Source: Aspidapion aeneum (taxonomy: Eukaryota; Arthropoda; Insecta; Coleoptera; Brentidae). From it: DNA of 64,000 nt. Both the position numbers and the translations under genes were made by a program. Within the stretch, counting starts at the first letter, position 1. The number at the start of each line of letters is the position of its first letter. Where the stretch lies: NCBI GenBank assembly GCA_963576565.1, contig CAUYVT010000039.1, forward strand, positions 918,501 through 982,500. Reading direction: 5' to 3'. Shown one piece after another: positions 32,238-44,688 of this stretch. The notes beneath the pieces are model-generated. The model did no database searches and was not told the origin of the DNA. It worked only from the letters and a program-made list of their open reading frames with translations.

Positions 32238-33830
32238 GATGAGCATTTTAAAAAACTTTTAACTGAAGATAGAGCAGAATTCAAGGAAGACGCAAGAGAC
32301 AATATAATTAGAACGATGGGATCTCCAGTACCCCTCACAATCTCTGAGGTCAAAAACGTGTGCACAACCTTAAAAAGCGGTAAATCTGCCGGACCCGGAA
32401 ATATCCCAGCCGAACTTATTAAATATGGCACTGAAGAACTGTTTTGGAGATTACGGAATCTTTTCCAAAAATATTTAAATGGAACTGTAGTCCCAACTGA
32501 GTGGAAAACGTCATATATATCCACAATACACAAAAAAGGAAGGAAAGATATATGTGACAATTATAGAGGTATATCTGTGACTAGTACGCAAAGCAGAATA
32601 TACGGTAAAATAATAAGAAATAAAGTAGAGAGCGAATATAAAGACATGGAGGCAGAAGAACAAGCTGGTTTCAGGGCGGGTAGATCGACTTCAGATCATC
32701 TCTTTTGTATAACCCAAGTTATTGAAAAGAAAATGGCATACGGTCAAGAGCTGCATCTGCTTTACGTGGATTTGCAGAAGGCATATGATAGTATACCACT
32801 AAATCTACTTTGGAAAGCGTTGGAAAACACAAACATAAGCGTACAACTAATTAAGGCCATCCAAGAGTTATACCGCAATAGTAAGGCAAAAGTTAAAATA
32901 AAAGCAAAACTAACCAAAGGCTTTCAAGTAAATAAAGGTCTTAAACAAGGTTGCTGTATCTCGCCTACGCTCTTCAAGATATACTTGGAACAAGTCCTTA
33001 AAGTATGGAAGAGAAAATGCCAAAACATGGGAATTCCGTTGGACGAAACCACCTTGTATACTTTATGTTTCGCCGATGATCAGATAGTAGTGGCTCAGGA
33101 TTATGACGACCTCGAATATATGACACGAAAACTAATAGAAGAGTACAATAAGTGGGGACTAGAGGTTAATCTCAATAAGACAGAGTATATGTGTATCGGT
33201 GGAATGAAACAGGATCTAATCTTAAATTCCGGGCAGCGAATTCACTCCTGTGATGAGTATAAATACTTAGGTCTAAAAATTACAGCTGACGGAACACTAG
33301 ACAAAGCTATAAAAGATCGAAACGTACAAGGAAGAAAAGCAATAACTTTATTAAATGGAATAATTTGGGACCAAAGTATATCAAAACATAACAAAAAGCT
33401 TATATATAACACCATTATAAAAAGTATTATTACATACGGCTCAGAAGTATGGCCAATCAAGGATAGAACAGAAAAAATGCTTTCCGCTACGGAGATGGAC
33501 TATTGGAGAAAAGCAGCAGGGAAATCAAAAAGAGAAAGAGTTACAAATCAAAGAATAAGAGAAATTATGACAGTGGGTGAACGTACTTTAGTGGATGATA
33601 TAAGAACAAAACAACTGGTGTGGTACGGACATGTACAAAGAATGAATGACGAAAGACTACCTAAACAAATACTACAATGGAAACCAACTGACCGAAGAAA
33701 ACGAGGACGGCCAAGGAGAAGCTGGAGAGAAGGAATAGACAGTGAATTAAGAATAAGAGGCCTAGATGATGAATTATGGGCAAACAGAAACGAGTGGAGA
33801 TTGGGTATCGGAAGACGTAGAACGTTGTGA
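32238..33830 (+). CDS. RTE LINE reverse transcriptase and C-terminus, intact frame
   Basis: About 530 codons are open. RT motifs in order are KSGKSAGPGNIPAELIKYG, NYRGISVTSTQSRIYGKII, EEQAGFRAGRSTSDHLF, YVDLQKAYDSIP (motif A), KGLKQGCCISPTLFKIYLE (motif B) and CFADDQIVVAQ (motif C). These are followed by the thumb, YGSEVWPIKDRTEKML and the terminal WYGHVQRMNDERLPKQ block. All catalytic aspartates are present. Loss of the 5' half and the upstream stop make it non-autonomous, but it is the best preserved RTE in the window. Confidence 0.92.
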   Translation, partial: DEHFKKLLTEDRAEFKEDARDNIIRTMGSPVPLTISEVKNVCTTLKSGKSAGPGNIPAELIKYGTEELFWRLRNLFQKYLNGTVVPTEWKTSYISTIHKKGRKDICDNYRGISVTSTQSRIYGKIIRNKVESEYKDMEAEEQAGFRAGRSTSDHLFCITQVIEKKMAYGQELHLLYVDLQKAYDSIPLNLLWKALENTNISVQLIKAIQELYRNSKAKVKIKAKLTKGFQVNKGLKQGCCISPTLFKIYLEQVLKVWKRKCQNMGIPLDETTLYTLCFADDQIVVAQDYDDLEYMTRKLIEEYNKWGLEVNLNKTEYMCIGGMKQDLILNSGQRIHSCDEYKYLGLKITADGTLDKAIKDRNVQGRKAITLLNGIIWDQSISKHNKKLIYNTIIKSIITYGSEVWPIKDRTEKMLSATEMDYWRKAAGKSKRERVTNQRIREIMTVGERTLVDDIRTKQLVWYGHVQRMNDERLPKQILQWKPTDRRKRGRPRRSWREGIDSELRIRGLDDELWANRNEWRLGIGRRRTL

Positions 33831-33868
33831 AACCGATAAATATATATATATATATATATAGTATTACT

Positions 33869-35189
33869 CGTTGATCTTATTTGCGTAATTCTAAACGCTC
33901 TATCGGGTAAAATAAATATCTCAAAAATCTTCGCCTGGTCATTCGACTATCGCTCTTCAATGGATAAAAAATCCACTTTATAAATATAAAACTTTCGTCG
34001 CAAATCGAGTCGCTAGAATACAAAATAAACTTCCTAGTGCGATTTGGCAACACGTTCGAACTAGCGCCAACCCTGCGGACTGCGCTACTAGAACTTTGCT
34101 ACCCTCGGAACTTCTGGATACCTCCATCTGGTGGTCAGGTCCGGACTGGCTCCTCTTACCAGAATCATGCTAGCATCGCAGTATCATTTCTGAGAAATAA
34201 TGAGAAAATTCTTGCTGAAGAGAAAAGAATCACGCTTGTCGCTTTTACTCAAAATAATATATTTGATACGCTATTAAATAATTACTCCTGTCTAGGTAAA
34301 ATTCAAAGAATTATCGCTATATGGAATCACTTTATTTGTTACAAAAGAAAATTGCCCTATTGCTTTAAATCTCCTTATTAGACAAGTTTCAATGTCTCGC
34401 ATTTTCAGAGGATATTTCTAATTTGTCAAAAAATAAACGCATTTCTAATTCGCTAAGACTGGATATTTTTCTTGATAATCAAAGTCTTTTGCGCGTCGGA
34501 GGGCGCCTTAGACACTGTAACTTATTACTTTATGACCAAAAGCATCCTCTGCTTCTTCCACGCAAGCACAGATTAACTACTTTAATCATAGAGCATTACC
34601 ATAAAACATACCTACATCCCGGGCAACAGACGCTTAAATATTTACTTTTCCATTTGGATCTTATCGCCTAAGCCAGCTATCAGGAGCGTTATCGCTCAAT
34701 GCAAAAATTGCTGGAAATTAAATCTAAAACCTTTTCAACCCAAAATGGGAAATCAGCCTATTCTGCGCATTTCATCTGTCAAAGCTTTTAATGTAGTTGG
34801 TTGTGATTACGCTGGTCCTATAACAATTTCACTTACTCACAAACTACGCACTACACGCACACTAAAGGCCTGGATTGGTATTTTCGCCTGCTTTTCCACA
34901 AAAGCTATCCATATTGAACTAGTATCCGATTATTCGAGCGAAGCGTTGTTATGCTCTTTGAGACGCTTTATGGCACGTCGTGGAAGAATTGCTAGAATTT
35001 TTTCAGATCAAGGGACTACGTTCAAAGGCGCAGACAAAGAGTTGCATCAAATCTTCAAGCAGGCCGCTGCATCTGAGGCGATAGAATGGAATTTTCATCC
35101 CCCAGGTGCCCCACACTTTTCTGGTCTCGCAGAGAGTGGCGTAAAATCGGTAAAAACCCACTTATATCGCGTGATAGGCAGTCAAATTT
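33869..35189 (+). pseudogene. BEL/Pao RNase H end and integrase, copy 1
   Basis: After the LINE, RNase H resumes (SKIFAWS), shifts frame by one base near 33945 and continues ALQWIKNPLYKYKTFVANRV ... HVRTSANPADCATR and SIWWSGPDWLLLPES. The integrase zinc-binding part and catalytic core follow: VGCDYAGPI and FSDQGTTFKG, with the catalytic Glu in GLAESGVKSVK. Compared with the duplicate at 44689-45817, this copy lacks about 36 bases near 34364, five near 34650 and a few near 34196. It ends at the fold-back insertion, in the 9-bp target GTCAAATTT (35181-35189). Confidence 0.85.
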
Positions 35190-38100
35190 ACGTAAGTAAA
35201 GCTGGGGGGACCACTATAAGGGGCCACCAAATTTCATATGCTAGGATTTGGTGCTAATTTGTTGCTAATTTGTTACCGAAGAATTAAATTTGTTGCTGAA
35301 GCCGTTAACGAGAAATCGCGACCCCTGTGACTTTACGGTAAAGCTGAGGGGCCACCTCATAACTCTGGACTGAAAGGCGATACGAGGATGATTTAAACGC
35401 CATAATTTGTTGCTCGGGATGGGGATGTGCAACCAATACTAAAGAATCCCAAAAAACTTATAATTTTCTTTTTTTTTTGAAAAAAAACTGTTTTTTGTTA
35501 ATATTTTTGTTATTCTTGATAGTATTAAGGTAGACACACTTGTAGTACCCTTATAAAAGGCCGTTCGAATTTGTTACCGCTATTTAAAGCGCCTGAGAGC
35601 GTTATTAAGCAAAAATAAAAAAATATTAAAAAATTAAGTCAAAGACCACTGTGCGCTGATCAAAGTTGAGGGGCCACCTTGTATCTCGGTAGTCTTTAAA
35701 GATATTAATCTCAAACAAAAAGCATAATTTGTTGCTAAGAGTCTTTCATTGCATCGTATAAAACAAATTATTTAAATCCAATAGTACGATTTAAAAAAAA
35801 AAATAACATATTTGGTACTGTATTTGTAAACCCAACTGGAGGGCCACAGAGTTGTTTATACACTTCCTAGCGCTCAAATAGCACTAAATGTGTATGTAAC
35901 TGGAAAATTTGTCGCTGCTTCCGTTTTCTAGAAATTGAATTTTTATTTGCTATAAAGTTCAACGTGTTTCATATAGTTTTCACCCTGTAACTCAAAAACT
36001 AATTAGAGGGCTACAGATTTTTTTTTGGTGACATATAGTACCTAAAGAGTACTATCAATATATGTTAACAAATAATTTGTTGCTGCTTCCGTTTTCGAGA
36101 AATTGAATTTTTATTTGCTATAAAGTTCAACGTGTTTCATATAGTTTTCACCCTGTATCTCAAAAACTAACAAGAGGGCCACAGATTTTTTTCAGTTACT
36201 TGTAGTACCTAAAGAGTACTACCAATATGTGTTAACAAATAATTTGTTGCTGCTTCCGTTTTCGAGAAATTGAATTTTTATTTGCTATAAAGTTCAACGT
36301 GTTTCATATAGTATCCACCCTGGAACTCAAAAACTAACTAGAGGGCCACAGATTTTTTTCCGTTAATTGTAGTACCAAAAGAGTACTACCAATACGTATT
36401 AACAAATAATTTGTTGCTGCTTCCGTTTTCGAGAAATTGAATTTTTATTTGCTATAAAGTTCAACGTGTTTCATATAGTTTCCACCCTGGAACTCAAAAA
36501 CTAACTAGAGCGCCACAGATTTTTTTTAGTGACTTATAGTACCTAAAGAGTGCTATCAATATATGTTAACAAATAATTTGTTGCTGCTTCCGTTTTCGAG
36601 AAATTAGATTTTTATTTGCTATGAAGTTCAACGTGTTTCATATAGTTTTTACTCGGTATCTCAGAAACTAACTAGAGGGCCACAGATTTTTTTCAGTTAC
36701 TTGTTGTACCTAAAGAGTACTACCAACGTATGTTAACAAATAATTTGTTGCTGCTTCCGTTTTCGAGAAATTGAATTTTTATTTGCTATAAAGTTCAACG
36801 TGTTTCATATAGTTTTCACCCTGTATCTCAAAAACTAACAAGAGGGCCACAGATTTTTTTCAGTTACTTGTAGTACCTAAAGAGTACTACCAATATGTGT
36901 TAACAAATAATTTGTTGCTGCTTCCGTGTTCGAGAAATTGAAGTTTTATTTGCTATAAAGTTCACCGTGTTTCATATAGTTTTCACTCTGTAACTCAAAA
37001 ACAAACAAGAGGGCCACAGATTTTTTTCAGTTACTTATAGTACCCAAAGAGTACTACCAACATGTGTTAACAAATAATTTGTTGCAGCTTCCGTTTTCGA
37101 GAAATTGAATTTTTATTTGCTATAAAGTTAAACGTGTTTCATATAGTTTCCACCCTGGAACTCAAAAACTAACAAGAGTGCCACAGATTTTTTTCAGTTA
37201 CTTATAGTACCTAAAGAGTACTGCCAATATGTGTTAACAAGTAATTTGTTGCTGCTGCCGTTTTCGAGAAATTGAATTTTTATTTGCAATTAAGTTCAAC
37301 GTGTTTCATATAGTTTTCACCCTGTATCTCAAAAACTAACAAGAGGGCCACAGATTTTTTTCAGTTACTTATAGAAACTAAAGAGTACTACCAATACGTG
37401 TTAACAAATAATTTGTTGCTGCTTCCGTTTTCGAGAAATTGAATTTTAATTTGCTATAAAGTTCAAAGTGTTTCATATAGTTTCCACCCTGAAACTGAAA
37501 AACTAACAAGAGGGCCACAGATTTTTCACAGTTACTTATAGAACCTAAAGAGTACTAACAGAGTGTTAACAAATAATTTGTTGCTGCTTTCGTTTTCGAG
37601 AAATTGAATTTTTATTTGCAATAAAGTTAAACGTGTTTCATATAGTTTTCACCTTGGAACTCAAAAACTAACAAGAGGGCCACATATTTTTCTCAGTTAC
37701 TTATAGTACCTAAAGAGTACTACCAATATGTGTTAACAAATAATTTGTTTGTGCTTCCGTTTTCAAGAAATTGAATTTTTATTTGCAATAAAGTTAAACG
37801 TGTTTCATATAGTTTTCACCCTGTATCTCAGAAACTAACAAGAGGGCCACAGATTTTTTTCAGTTACTTATAGAAACTAAAGAGTACTACCAATACGTCT
37901 TAACAAATAATTTGTTGCTGCTTCCGTTTTCGAGAAATGGAATTTTTATTTGCTATAAAGTTCAACGTGTTTCATATAGTTTCCACCCTGGAACTCAAAA
38001 ACTAACAAGAGGGCCACAGATTTTTTTCAGTTACTTATAGCACCTAAAAAGTTCTACCATTACGTGTTAACAAATAATTTGTTGCTGCTTCCGTTTTCGA

Positions 38101-38285
38101 GAAATTGAATTTTTATTTGCAATAAAGTTAAACGTGTTTCATATAGTTTTCACCCTATATCTCAGAAACTAACTAGAGGGCCACAGATTTTTTTCACTTA
38201 CTTGTAGTACCTAAACTGTGCTACCAATATGTGTTAACAAATAATTTGTTGCTGCTTCCGTTTTCGAGAAATTGAATTTTTATTT
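35190..38285 (+). repeat. Fold-back left arm, copy 1: TIR tip and about 15 satellite monomers
   Basis: The outer 640 bases contain diverged monomers recognisable by GGGGCCAC and AATTTGTTGCT (35210, 35349, 35665). From about 35835 inward, well-conserved monomers repeat every 167 bases, with key words GAGGGCCACAGATTTTTTTC, GTACCTAAAGAGTACTACC, TTAACAAATAATTTGTTGCT, CCGTTTTCGAGAAATTG and GTTCAACGTGTTTCATATAG. No protein is encoded. The array ends at TTTTTATTTTAG, where the LINE begins. Confidence 0.9.
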
Positions 38286-38331
38286 TAGATTTTGACCCTT
38301 TGTATAGTTCTTTTATTGCTTTTATGTATGT

Positions 38332-38940
38332 ATGATTGATATAGACAGTCTCCAATCCTTCCAACAGCGGAAATCAATGCAAAACGATCTGAACAACAGG
38401 CTCTTGTCAGAGCCAACCCTGACAATTGTTAGCCTGAATATCGAGGGTATCACGAAAGATAAACAAGACCTTATCTCTCAACTATGCCAAACACATAAAT
38501 GGGACGTACTATGCCTTCAGGAAACGCATAGAGATGAAAACGCAAACAGGCCCAACATTGATGGTATGCGTCTCGCCGTCGAATCCCCCCATAACAAGAA
38601 CGGTAGCACCATTTTTGTAAGTACTAACATGTCAATGACATCTACCGGCAAAAAAGTAACCGACGATATTGAAATACTCACCAACGAAAAAGGAGCTTTT
38701 ACCATATCATCCGCTTACAAACCCCCTGGCAAATCACTGAAACTAGAAATGCCGGAGAACTATGGGAGACAGGAGATTCAGTTTGTCGTTGGAGATTTTA
38801 ACTCTCACAGCACATCGTTGGGCTACAATGAAACCGATACAAATGGGCAACTTCTAGAAGAGTGGGCAGAAGTCAACAAACTTTCTCTCCTCCACGATCC
38901 ACAGCTCGTTCAACAGCAAGAACTGGAAACGCGGCTATAA
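38332..38940 (+). pseudogene. LINE endonuclease fragment, copy 1 of 3
   Basis: A 202-codon frame contains TIVSLNIEGITKDK, VLCLQETHRD, FTISSAYKPPG and FVVGDFNSHSTSLGY. This is an apurinic-type LINE endonuclease, lacking its last motif. The last dozen codons are off-frame: the true sequence continues as SKNWKRGYNPDNCFV in another frame, a defect shared by all three copies and so older than the duplication. Downstream it is cut at 38959 by the join to BEL sequence. Confidence 0.85.
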
Positions 38941-38959
38941 TCCCGATAACTGCTTTGTA

Positions 38960-40088
38960 TCGGAACTTCTGGATACCTCCATCTGGTGGTCAGGTCCGGA
39001 CTGGCTCCTCTTACCAGAATCATGCTGGCATCGCAGTATCATTTCTGAGCATCTCAATAATGAGAAAATTCTTGCTGAAGAGAAAAGAATCACGCTTGTC
39101 GCTTTTACTCAAAATAATATATTTGATACGCTATTAAATAATTACTCCTGTCTAGGTAAAATTCAAAGAATTATCGCTATATGGAATCGCTTTATTTGTT
39201 ACAAAAGAAAATTGCCCTATTGTACCAGGCCAATAACTATCTCAGAATTAAATTACGCTTTAAATCTCCTTATTAGACATGTTCAATGTCTCGCATTTTC
39301 AGAGTATATTTTTAATTTGTCAAAAAATAAACGCATTTCTAATTCGCTAAGACTGGATATTTTTCTTGATAATCAAAGTCTTTTGCGCGTCGGAGGGCGC
39401 CTTAGACACTGTAACTTATTACTTTATGATCAAAAGCATCCTCTGCTTCTTCCACGCAAGCACAGATTAACTACTTTAATCATAGAGCATTACCATAAAA
39501 CATACCTACATCCCGGACAACAGACGCTTAAATTTGTACTTTTCCAAAGCTTTTGGATCTTATCGCCTAAGCGAGCTATCAGGAGCGTTATCGCTCAATG
39601 CAAAAATTGCTGGAAATTAAATCCAAAACCTTTTCAACCCAAAATGGGAAATCTGCCTACTCTGCGCATTTCATCTGTCAAAGCTTTTAATGTAGTTGGT
39701 TGTGATTACGCTGGTCCTATAACAATTTCACTTACTCACAAACTACGCACTACACGCACACTAAAGGCCTGGATTGGTATTTTCGGTTGCTTTTCCACAA
39801 AAGCTATCCATATTGAACTAGTATCCGATTATTCGAGCGAAGCGTTGTTATGCTCTTTGAGACGCTTTATGGCACGTCGTGGAAGAATTGCTAGAATTTT
39901 TTCAGATCAAGGGACTACGTTCAAAGGCGCAAACAAAGAGTTGCATCAAATCTTCAAGCAGGCCGCTGCATCTGAGGCGATAGAATGAAATTTTCATCCC
40001 CCAGGTGCCCCACACTTTTCTGGTCTCGCAGAGAGTGGCGTAAAATCGGTAAAAACCCACTTATATCGCGTGATAGGCAGTCAAATTT
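38960..40088 (+). pseudogene. BEL/Pao integrase fragment, copy 2
   Basis: It runs from the RNase H/integrase boundary (ELLDTSIWWSGPDW) to the fold-back insertion point. Unlike copy 1 it keeps the CTRPITISELNYALNLLIRH segment and the FVLFQSFWILSPKR segment. A TGA at 39986-39988 replaces the Trp codon before NFHPPGAPHFSG. It is nearly identical to copy 3. Confidence 0.88.
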
Positions 40089-43000
40089 ACGTAAGTAAAG
40101 CTGGGGGGACCACTATAAGGGGCCACCAAATTTCATATGCTAGGATTTGGTGCTAATTTGTTGCTAATTTGTTACCGAAGAATTAAATTTGTTGCTGCAG
40201 CCGTTAACGAGAAATCGCGACCCCTGTGACTTTACGGTAAAGCTGAGGGGCCACCTCATAACTCTGGACTGAAAGGCGATACGAGGATGATTTAAACGCC
40301 ATAATTTGTTGCTCGGAATGGGGATGTGCAACCAATATTAAAGAATCCCAAAAGACTTATAATTTTCTTTTTTTTTGAAAAAAACTGTTTTTTGTTAATA
40401 TTTTTGTTATTCTTGATAGTATTAAGGTAGAAACACTTGTAGTACCCTTATAAAAGGCCGTTCGAATTTGTTACCGCTATTTAAAGCGCCTGAGAGCGTT
40501 ATTAAGCAAAAATAAAAAAATATTAAAAAATTAAGTCAAAGACCACTGTGCGCTGATCAAAGTTGAGGGGCCACCTTGTATCTCGGTAGTCTTTAAAGAT
40601 ATTAATCTCAAACAAAAAGCATAATTTGTTGCTAAGAGTCTTTCATTGCATCGTGTAAAACAAATTATTTAAATCCAATAGTACGATTAAAAAAAAAATA
40701 ACATATTTGGTACTGTATTTGTAAACCCAACTGGAGGGCCACAGAGTTGTTTATACACTTCCTAGCGCTCAAATAGCACTAAATGTGTATGTAACTGGAA
40801 AATTTGTCGCTGCTTCCGTTTTCTAGAAATTGAATTTTTATTTGCTATAAAGTTCAACGTGTTTCATATAGTTTTCACCCTGTAACTCAAAAACTAATTA
40901 GAGGGCTACAGATTTTTTTTTTGGTGACATATAGTACCTAAAGAGTACTATCAATATATGTTAACAAATAATTTGTTGCTGCTTCCGTTTTCGAGAAATT
41001 GAATTTTTATTTGCTATAAAGTTCAACGTGTTTCATATAGTTTTCACCCTGTATCTCAAAAACTAACAAGAGGGCCACAGATTTTTTTCAGTTACTTGTA
41101 GTACCTAAAGAGTACTACCAATATGTGTTAACAAATAATTTGTTGCTGCTTCCGTTTTCGAGAAATTGAATTTTTATTTGCTATAAAGTTCAACGTGTTT
41201 CATATAGTATCCACCCTGGAACTCAAAAACTAACTAGAGGGCCACAGATTTTTTTCCGTTAATTGTAGTACCAAAAGAGTACTACCAATACGTATTAACA
41301 AATAATTTGTTGCTGCTTCCGTTTTCGAGAAATTGAATTTTTATTTGCTATAAAGTTCAACGTGTTTCATATAGTTTCCACCCTGGAACTCAAAAACTAA
41401 CTAGAGCGCCACAGATTTTTTTTAGTGACTTATAGTACCTAAAGAGTGCTATCAATATATGTTAACAAATAATTTGTTGCTGCTTCCGTTTTCGAGAAAT
41501 TAGATTTTTATTTGCTATGAAGTTCAACGTGTTTCATATAGTTTTTACTCGGTATCTCAGAAACTAACTAGAGAGCCACAGATTTTTTTCAGTTACTTGT
41601 TGTACCTAAAGAGTACTACCAACGTATGTTAACAAATAATTTGTTGCTGCTTCGGTTTTCGAGAAATTGAATTTTTATTTGCTATAAAGTTCAACGTGTT
41701 TCATATAGTTTTCACCCTGTATCTCAAAAACTAACAAGAGGGCCACAGATTTTTTTCAGTTACTTGTAGTACCTAAAGAGTACTACCAATATGTGTTAAC
41801 AAATAATTTGTTGCTGTTTCCGTGTTCGAGAAATTGAAGTTTTATTTGCTATAAAGTTCAACGTGTTTCATATAGTATCCACCCTGGAACTCAAAAACTA
41901 ACTAGAGGGCCACAGATTTTTTTTCGTTAATTGTAGTACCAAAAGAGTACTACCAATATGTGTTAACAAATAATTTGTTGCTGCTTCCGTTTTCGAGAAA
42001 TTGAATTTTTATTTGCTATAAAGTTCAACGTGTTTCATATAGTTTCCACCCTGGAACTCAAAAACTATTAAGAGGGCCACAGATATTTTTTAGTGACTTA
42101 TATTACCTAAAGAGTGCTATCAACATGTGTTAACAAGTAATTTGTTGCTGCTTCCGTTTTCGAGAAATTGAATTTTTATTTGCAATTAAGTTCAACGTGT
42201 TTCATATAGTTTTCACCCTGTATCTCAAAAACTAACAAGAGGGCCACAGATTTTTTTCAGTTACTTATAGAAACTAAAGAGTACTACCAATACGTGTTAA
42301 CAAATAATTTGTTGCTGCTTCCGTTTTCGAGAAATTGAATTTTAATTTGCTATAAAGTTCAAAGTGTTTCATATAGTTTCCACCCTGGAACTCAAAAACT
42401 AACAAGAGGGCCACAGATTTTTCACAGTTACTTATAGAACCTAAAGAGTACTAACAGGGTGTTAACAAATAATTTGTTGCTGCTTTCGTTTTCGAGAAAT
42501 TGAATTTTTATTTGCTAAAAAGTTCAAAGTGTTTCATATAGTTTTTACCCTGTATCTCAAAAACTAACAAGAGGGCCACAGATTTTTTTCAGTTACTTGT
42601 AGTACCTAAAGAGTACTACCAATATGTGTTAACAAATAATTTGTTGCTGTTTCCGTGTTCGAGAAATTGAAGTTTTATTTGCTATAAAGTTCAACGTGTT
42701 TCATATAGTATCCACCCTGGAACTCAAAAACTAACTAGAGGGCCACAGATTTTTTTTCGTTAATTGTAGTACCAAAAGAGTACTACCAATATGTGTTAAC
42801 AAATAATTTGTTGCTGCTTCCGTTTTCGAGAAATTGAATTTTTATTTGCTATAAAGTTCAACGTGTTTCATATAGTTTCCACCCTGGAACTCAAAAACTA
42901 TTAAGAGGGCCACAGATATTTTTTAGTGACTTATATTACCTAAAGAGTGCTATCAACATGTGTTAACAAGTAATTTGTTGCTGCTGCCGTTTTCGAGAAA

Positions 43001-44014
43001 TTGAATTTTTATTTGCAATTAAGTTCAACGTGTTTCATATAGTTTTCACCCTGTATCTCAAAAACTAACAAGAGGGCCATAGATTTTTTTCAGTTACTTA
43101 TAGAAACTAAAGAGTACTACCAATACGTGTTAACAAATAATTTGTTGCTGCTTCCGTTTTCGAGAAATTGAATTTTAATTTGCTATAAAGTTCAAAGTGT
43201 TTCATATAGTTTCCACCCTGGAACTCAAAAACTAACAAGAGGGCCACAGATTTTTCACAGTTACTTATAGAACCTAAAGAGTACTAACAGAGTGTTAACA
43301 AATAATTTGTTGCTGCTTTCGTTTTCGAGAAATTGAATTTTTATTTGCAATAAAGTTAAACGTGTTTCATATAGTTTTCACCTTGGAACTCAAAAACTAA
43401 CAAGAGGGCCACATATTTTTCTCAGTTACTTATAGTACCTAAAGAGTACTACCAATATGTGTTAACAAATAATTTGTTTGTGCTTCCGTTTTCAAGAAAT
43501 TGAATTTTTATTTGCAATAAAGTTAAACGTGTTTCATATAGTTTTCACCCTGTATCTCAGAAACTAACAAGAGGGCCACAGATTTTTTTCAGTTACTTAT
43601 AGAAACTAAAGAGTACTACCAATACGTCTTAACAAATAATTTGTTGCTGCTTCCGTTTTCGAGAAATGGAATTTTTATTTGCTATAAAGTTCAACGTGTT
43701 TCATATAGTTTCCACCCTGGAACTCAAAAACTAACAAGAGGGCCACAGATTTTTTTCAGTTACTTATAGCACCTAAAAAGTTCTACCATTACGTGTTAAC
43801 AAATAATTTGTTGCTGCTTCCGTTTTCGAGAAATTGAATTTTTATTTGCAATAAAGTTAAACGTGTTTCATATAGTTTTCACCCTATATCTCAGAAACTA
43901 ACTAGAGGGCCACAGATTTTTTTCACTTACTTGTAGTACCTAAACTGTGCTACCAATATGTGTTAACAAATAATTTGTTGCTGCTTCCGTTTTCGAGAAA
44001 TTGAATTTTTATTT
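40089..44014 (+). repeat. Fold-back left arm, copy 2: about 20 monomers with a block duplication
   Basis: Same tip and satellite as copy 1 but about 830 bases longer. The variant words GTTTCCGTGTTCGAG (41816 and 42649) and GATATTTTTTAGTGAC recur 833 bases apart, showing a duplicated block of five monomers. That is the expected product of unequal exchange in a satellite, and it accounts for most of the length difference from copy 1. Confidence 0.88.
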
Positions 44015-44060
44015 TAGATTTTGACCCTTTGTATAGTTCTTTTATTGCTTTTATGTATGT

Positions 44061-44669
44061 ATGATTGATATAGACAGTCTCCAATCCTTCCAACAGCGGA
44101 AATCAATGCAAAACGATCTGAACAACAGGCTCTTGTCAGAGCCAACCCTGACAATTGTTAGCCTGAATATCGAGGGTATCACGAAAGATAAACAAGACCT
44201 TATCTCTCAACTATGCCAAACACATAAATGGGACGTACTATGCCTTCAGGAAACGCACAGAGATGAAAACGCAAACAGGCCCAACATTGATGGTATGCGT
44301 CTCGCCGTCGAATCCCCCCATAACAAGAACGGTAGCACCATTTTTGTAAGTACTAACATGTCAATGACATCTACCGGCAAAAAAGTAACCGACGATACTG
44401 AAATACTCACCAACGAAAAAGGAGCTTTTACCATATCATCCGCTTACAAACCCCCTGGCAAATCACTGAAACTAGAAATGCCGGAGAACTATGGGAGACA
44501 GGAGATTCAGTTTGTCGTTGGGGATTTTAACTCTCACAGCACATCGTTGGGCTACAATGAAACCGATACAAATGGGCAACTTCTAGAAGAGTGGGCAGAA
44601 GTCAACAAACTTTCTCTCCTCCACGATCCACAGCTCGTTCAACAGCAAGAACTGGAAACGCGGCTATAA
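44061..44669 (+). pseudogene. LINE endonuclease fragment, copy 2 of 3
   Basis: 202 codons, differing from copy 1 by very few residues (DDTEI for DDIEI). It shares the same terminal frameshift and is cut at 44688 by the BEL junction. In the true LINE frame the fusion happens to stay open, NPDNCFV joined to SELLDTSIWW. Confidence 0.85.
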
Positions 44670-44688
44670 TCCCGATAACTGCTTTGTA

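Larger units (their letters stand above)
31296..33859 (+). mobile_element. RTE-type LINE inserted in BEL RNase H, with 9-bp target duplication
   Basis: The 9-base direct repeats AGTATTACT at 31287-31295 and 33860-33868 flank the insertion. Excising it rejoins the BEL frame (SAVLL then VDLICVILNAL). The element is 5'-truncated inside the endonuclease, reads in plus orientation and ends in an (AT)n tail, 33838-33859, in place of poly(A), as RTE-clade LINEs often do. The target duplication shows a normal target-primed insertion. Confidence 0.92.
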
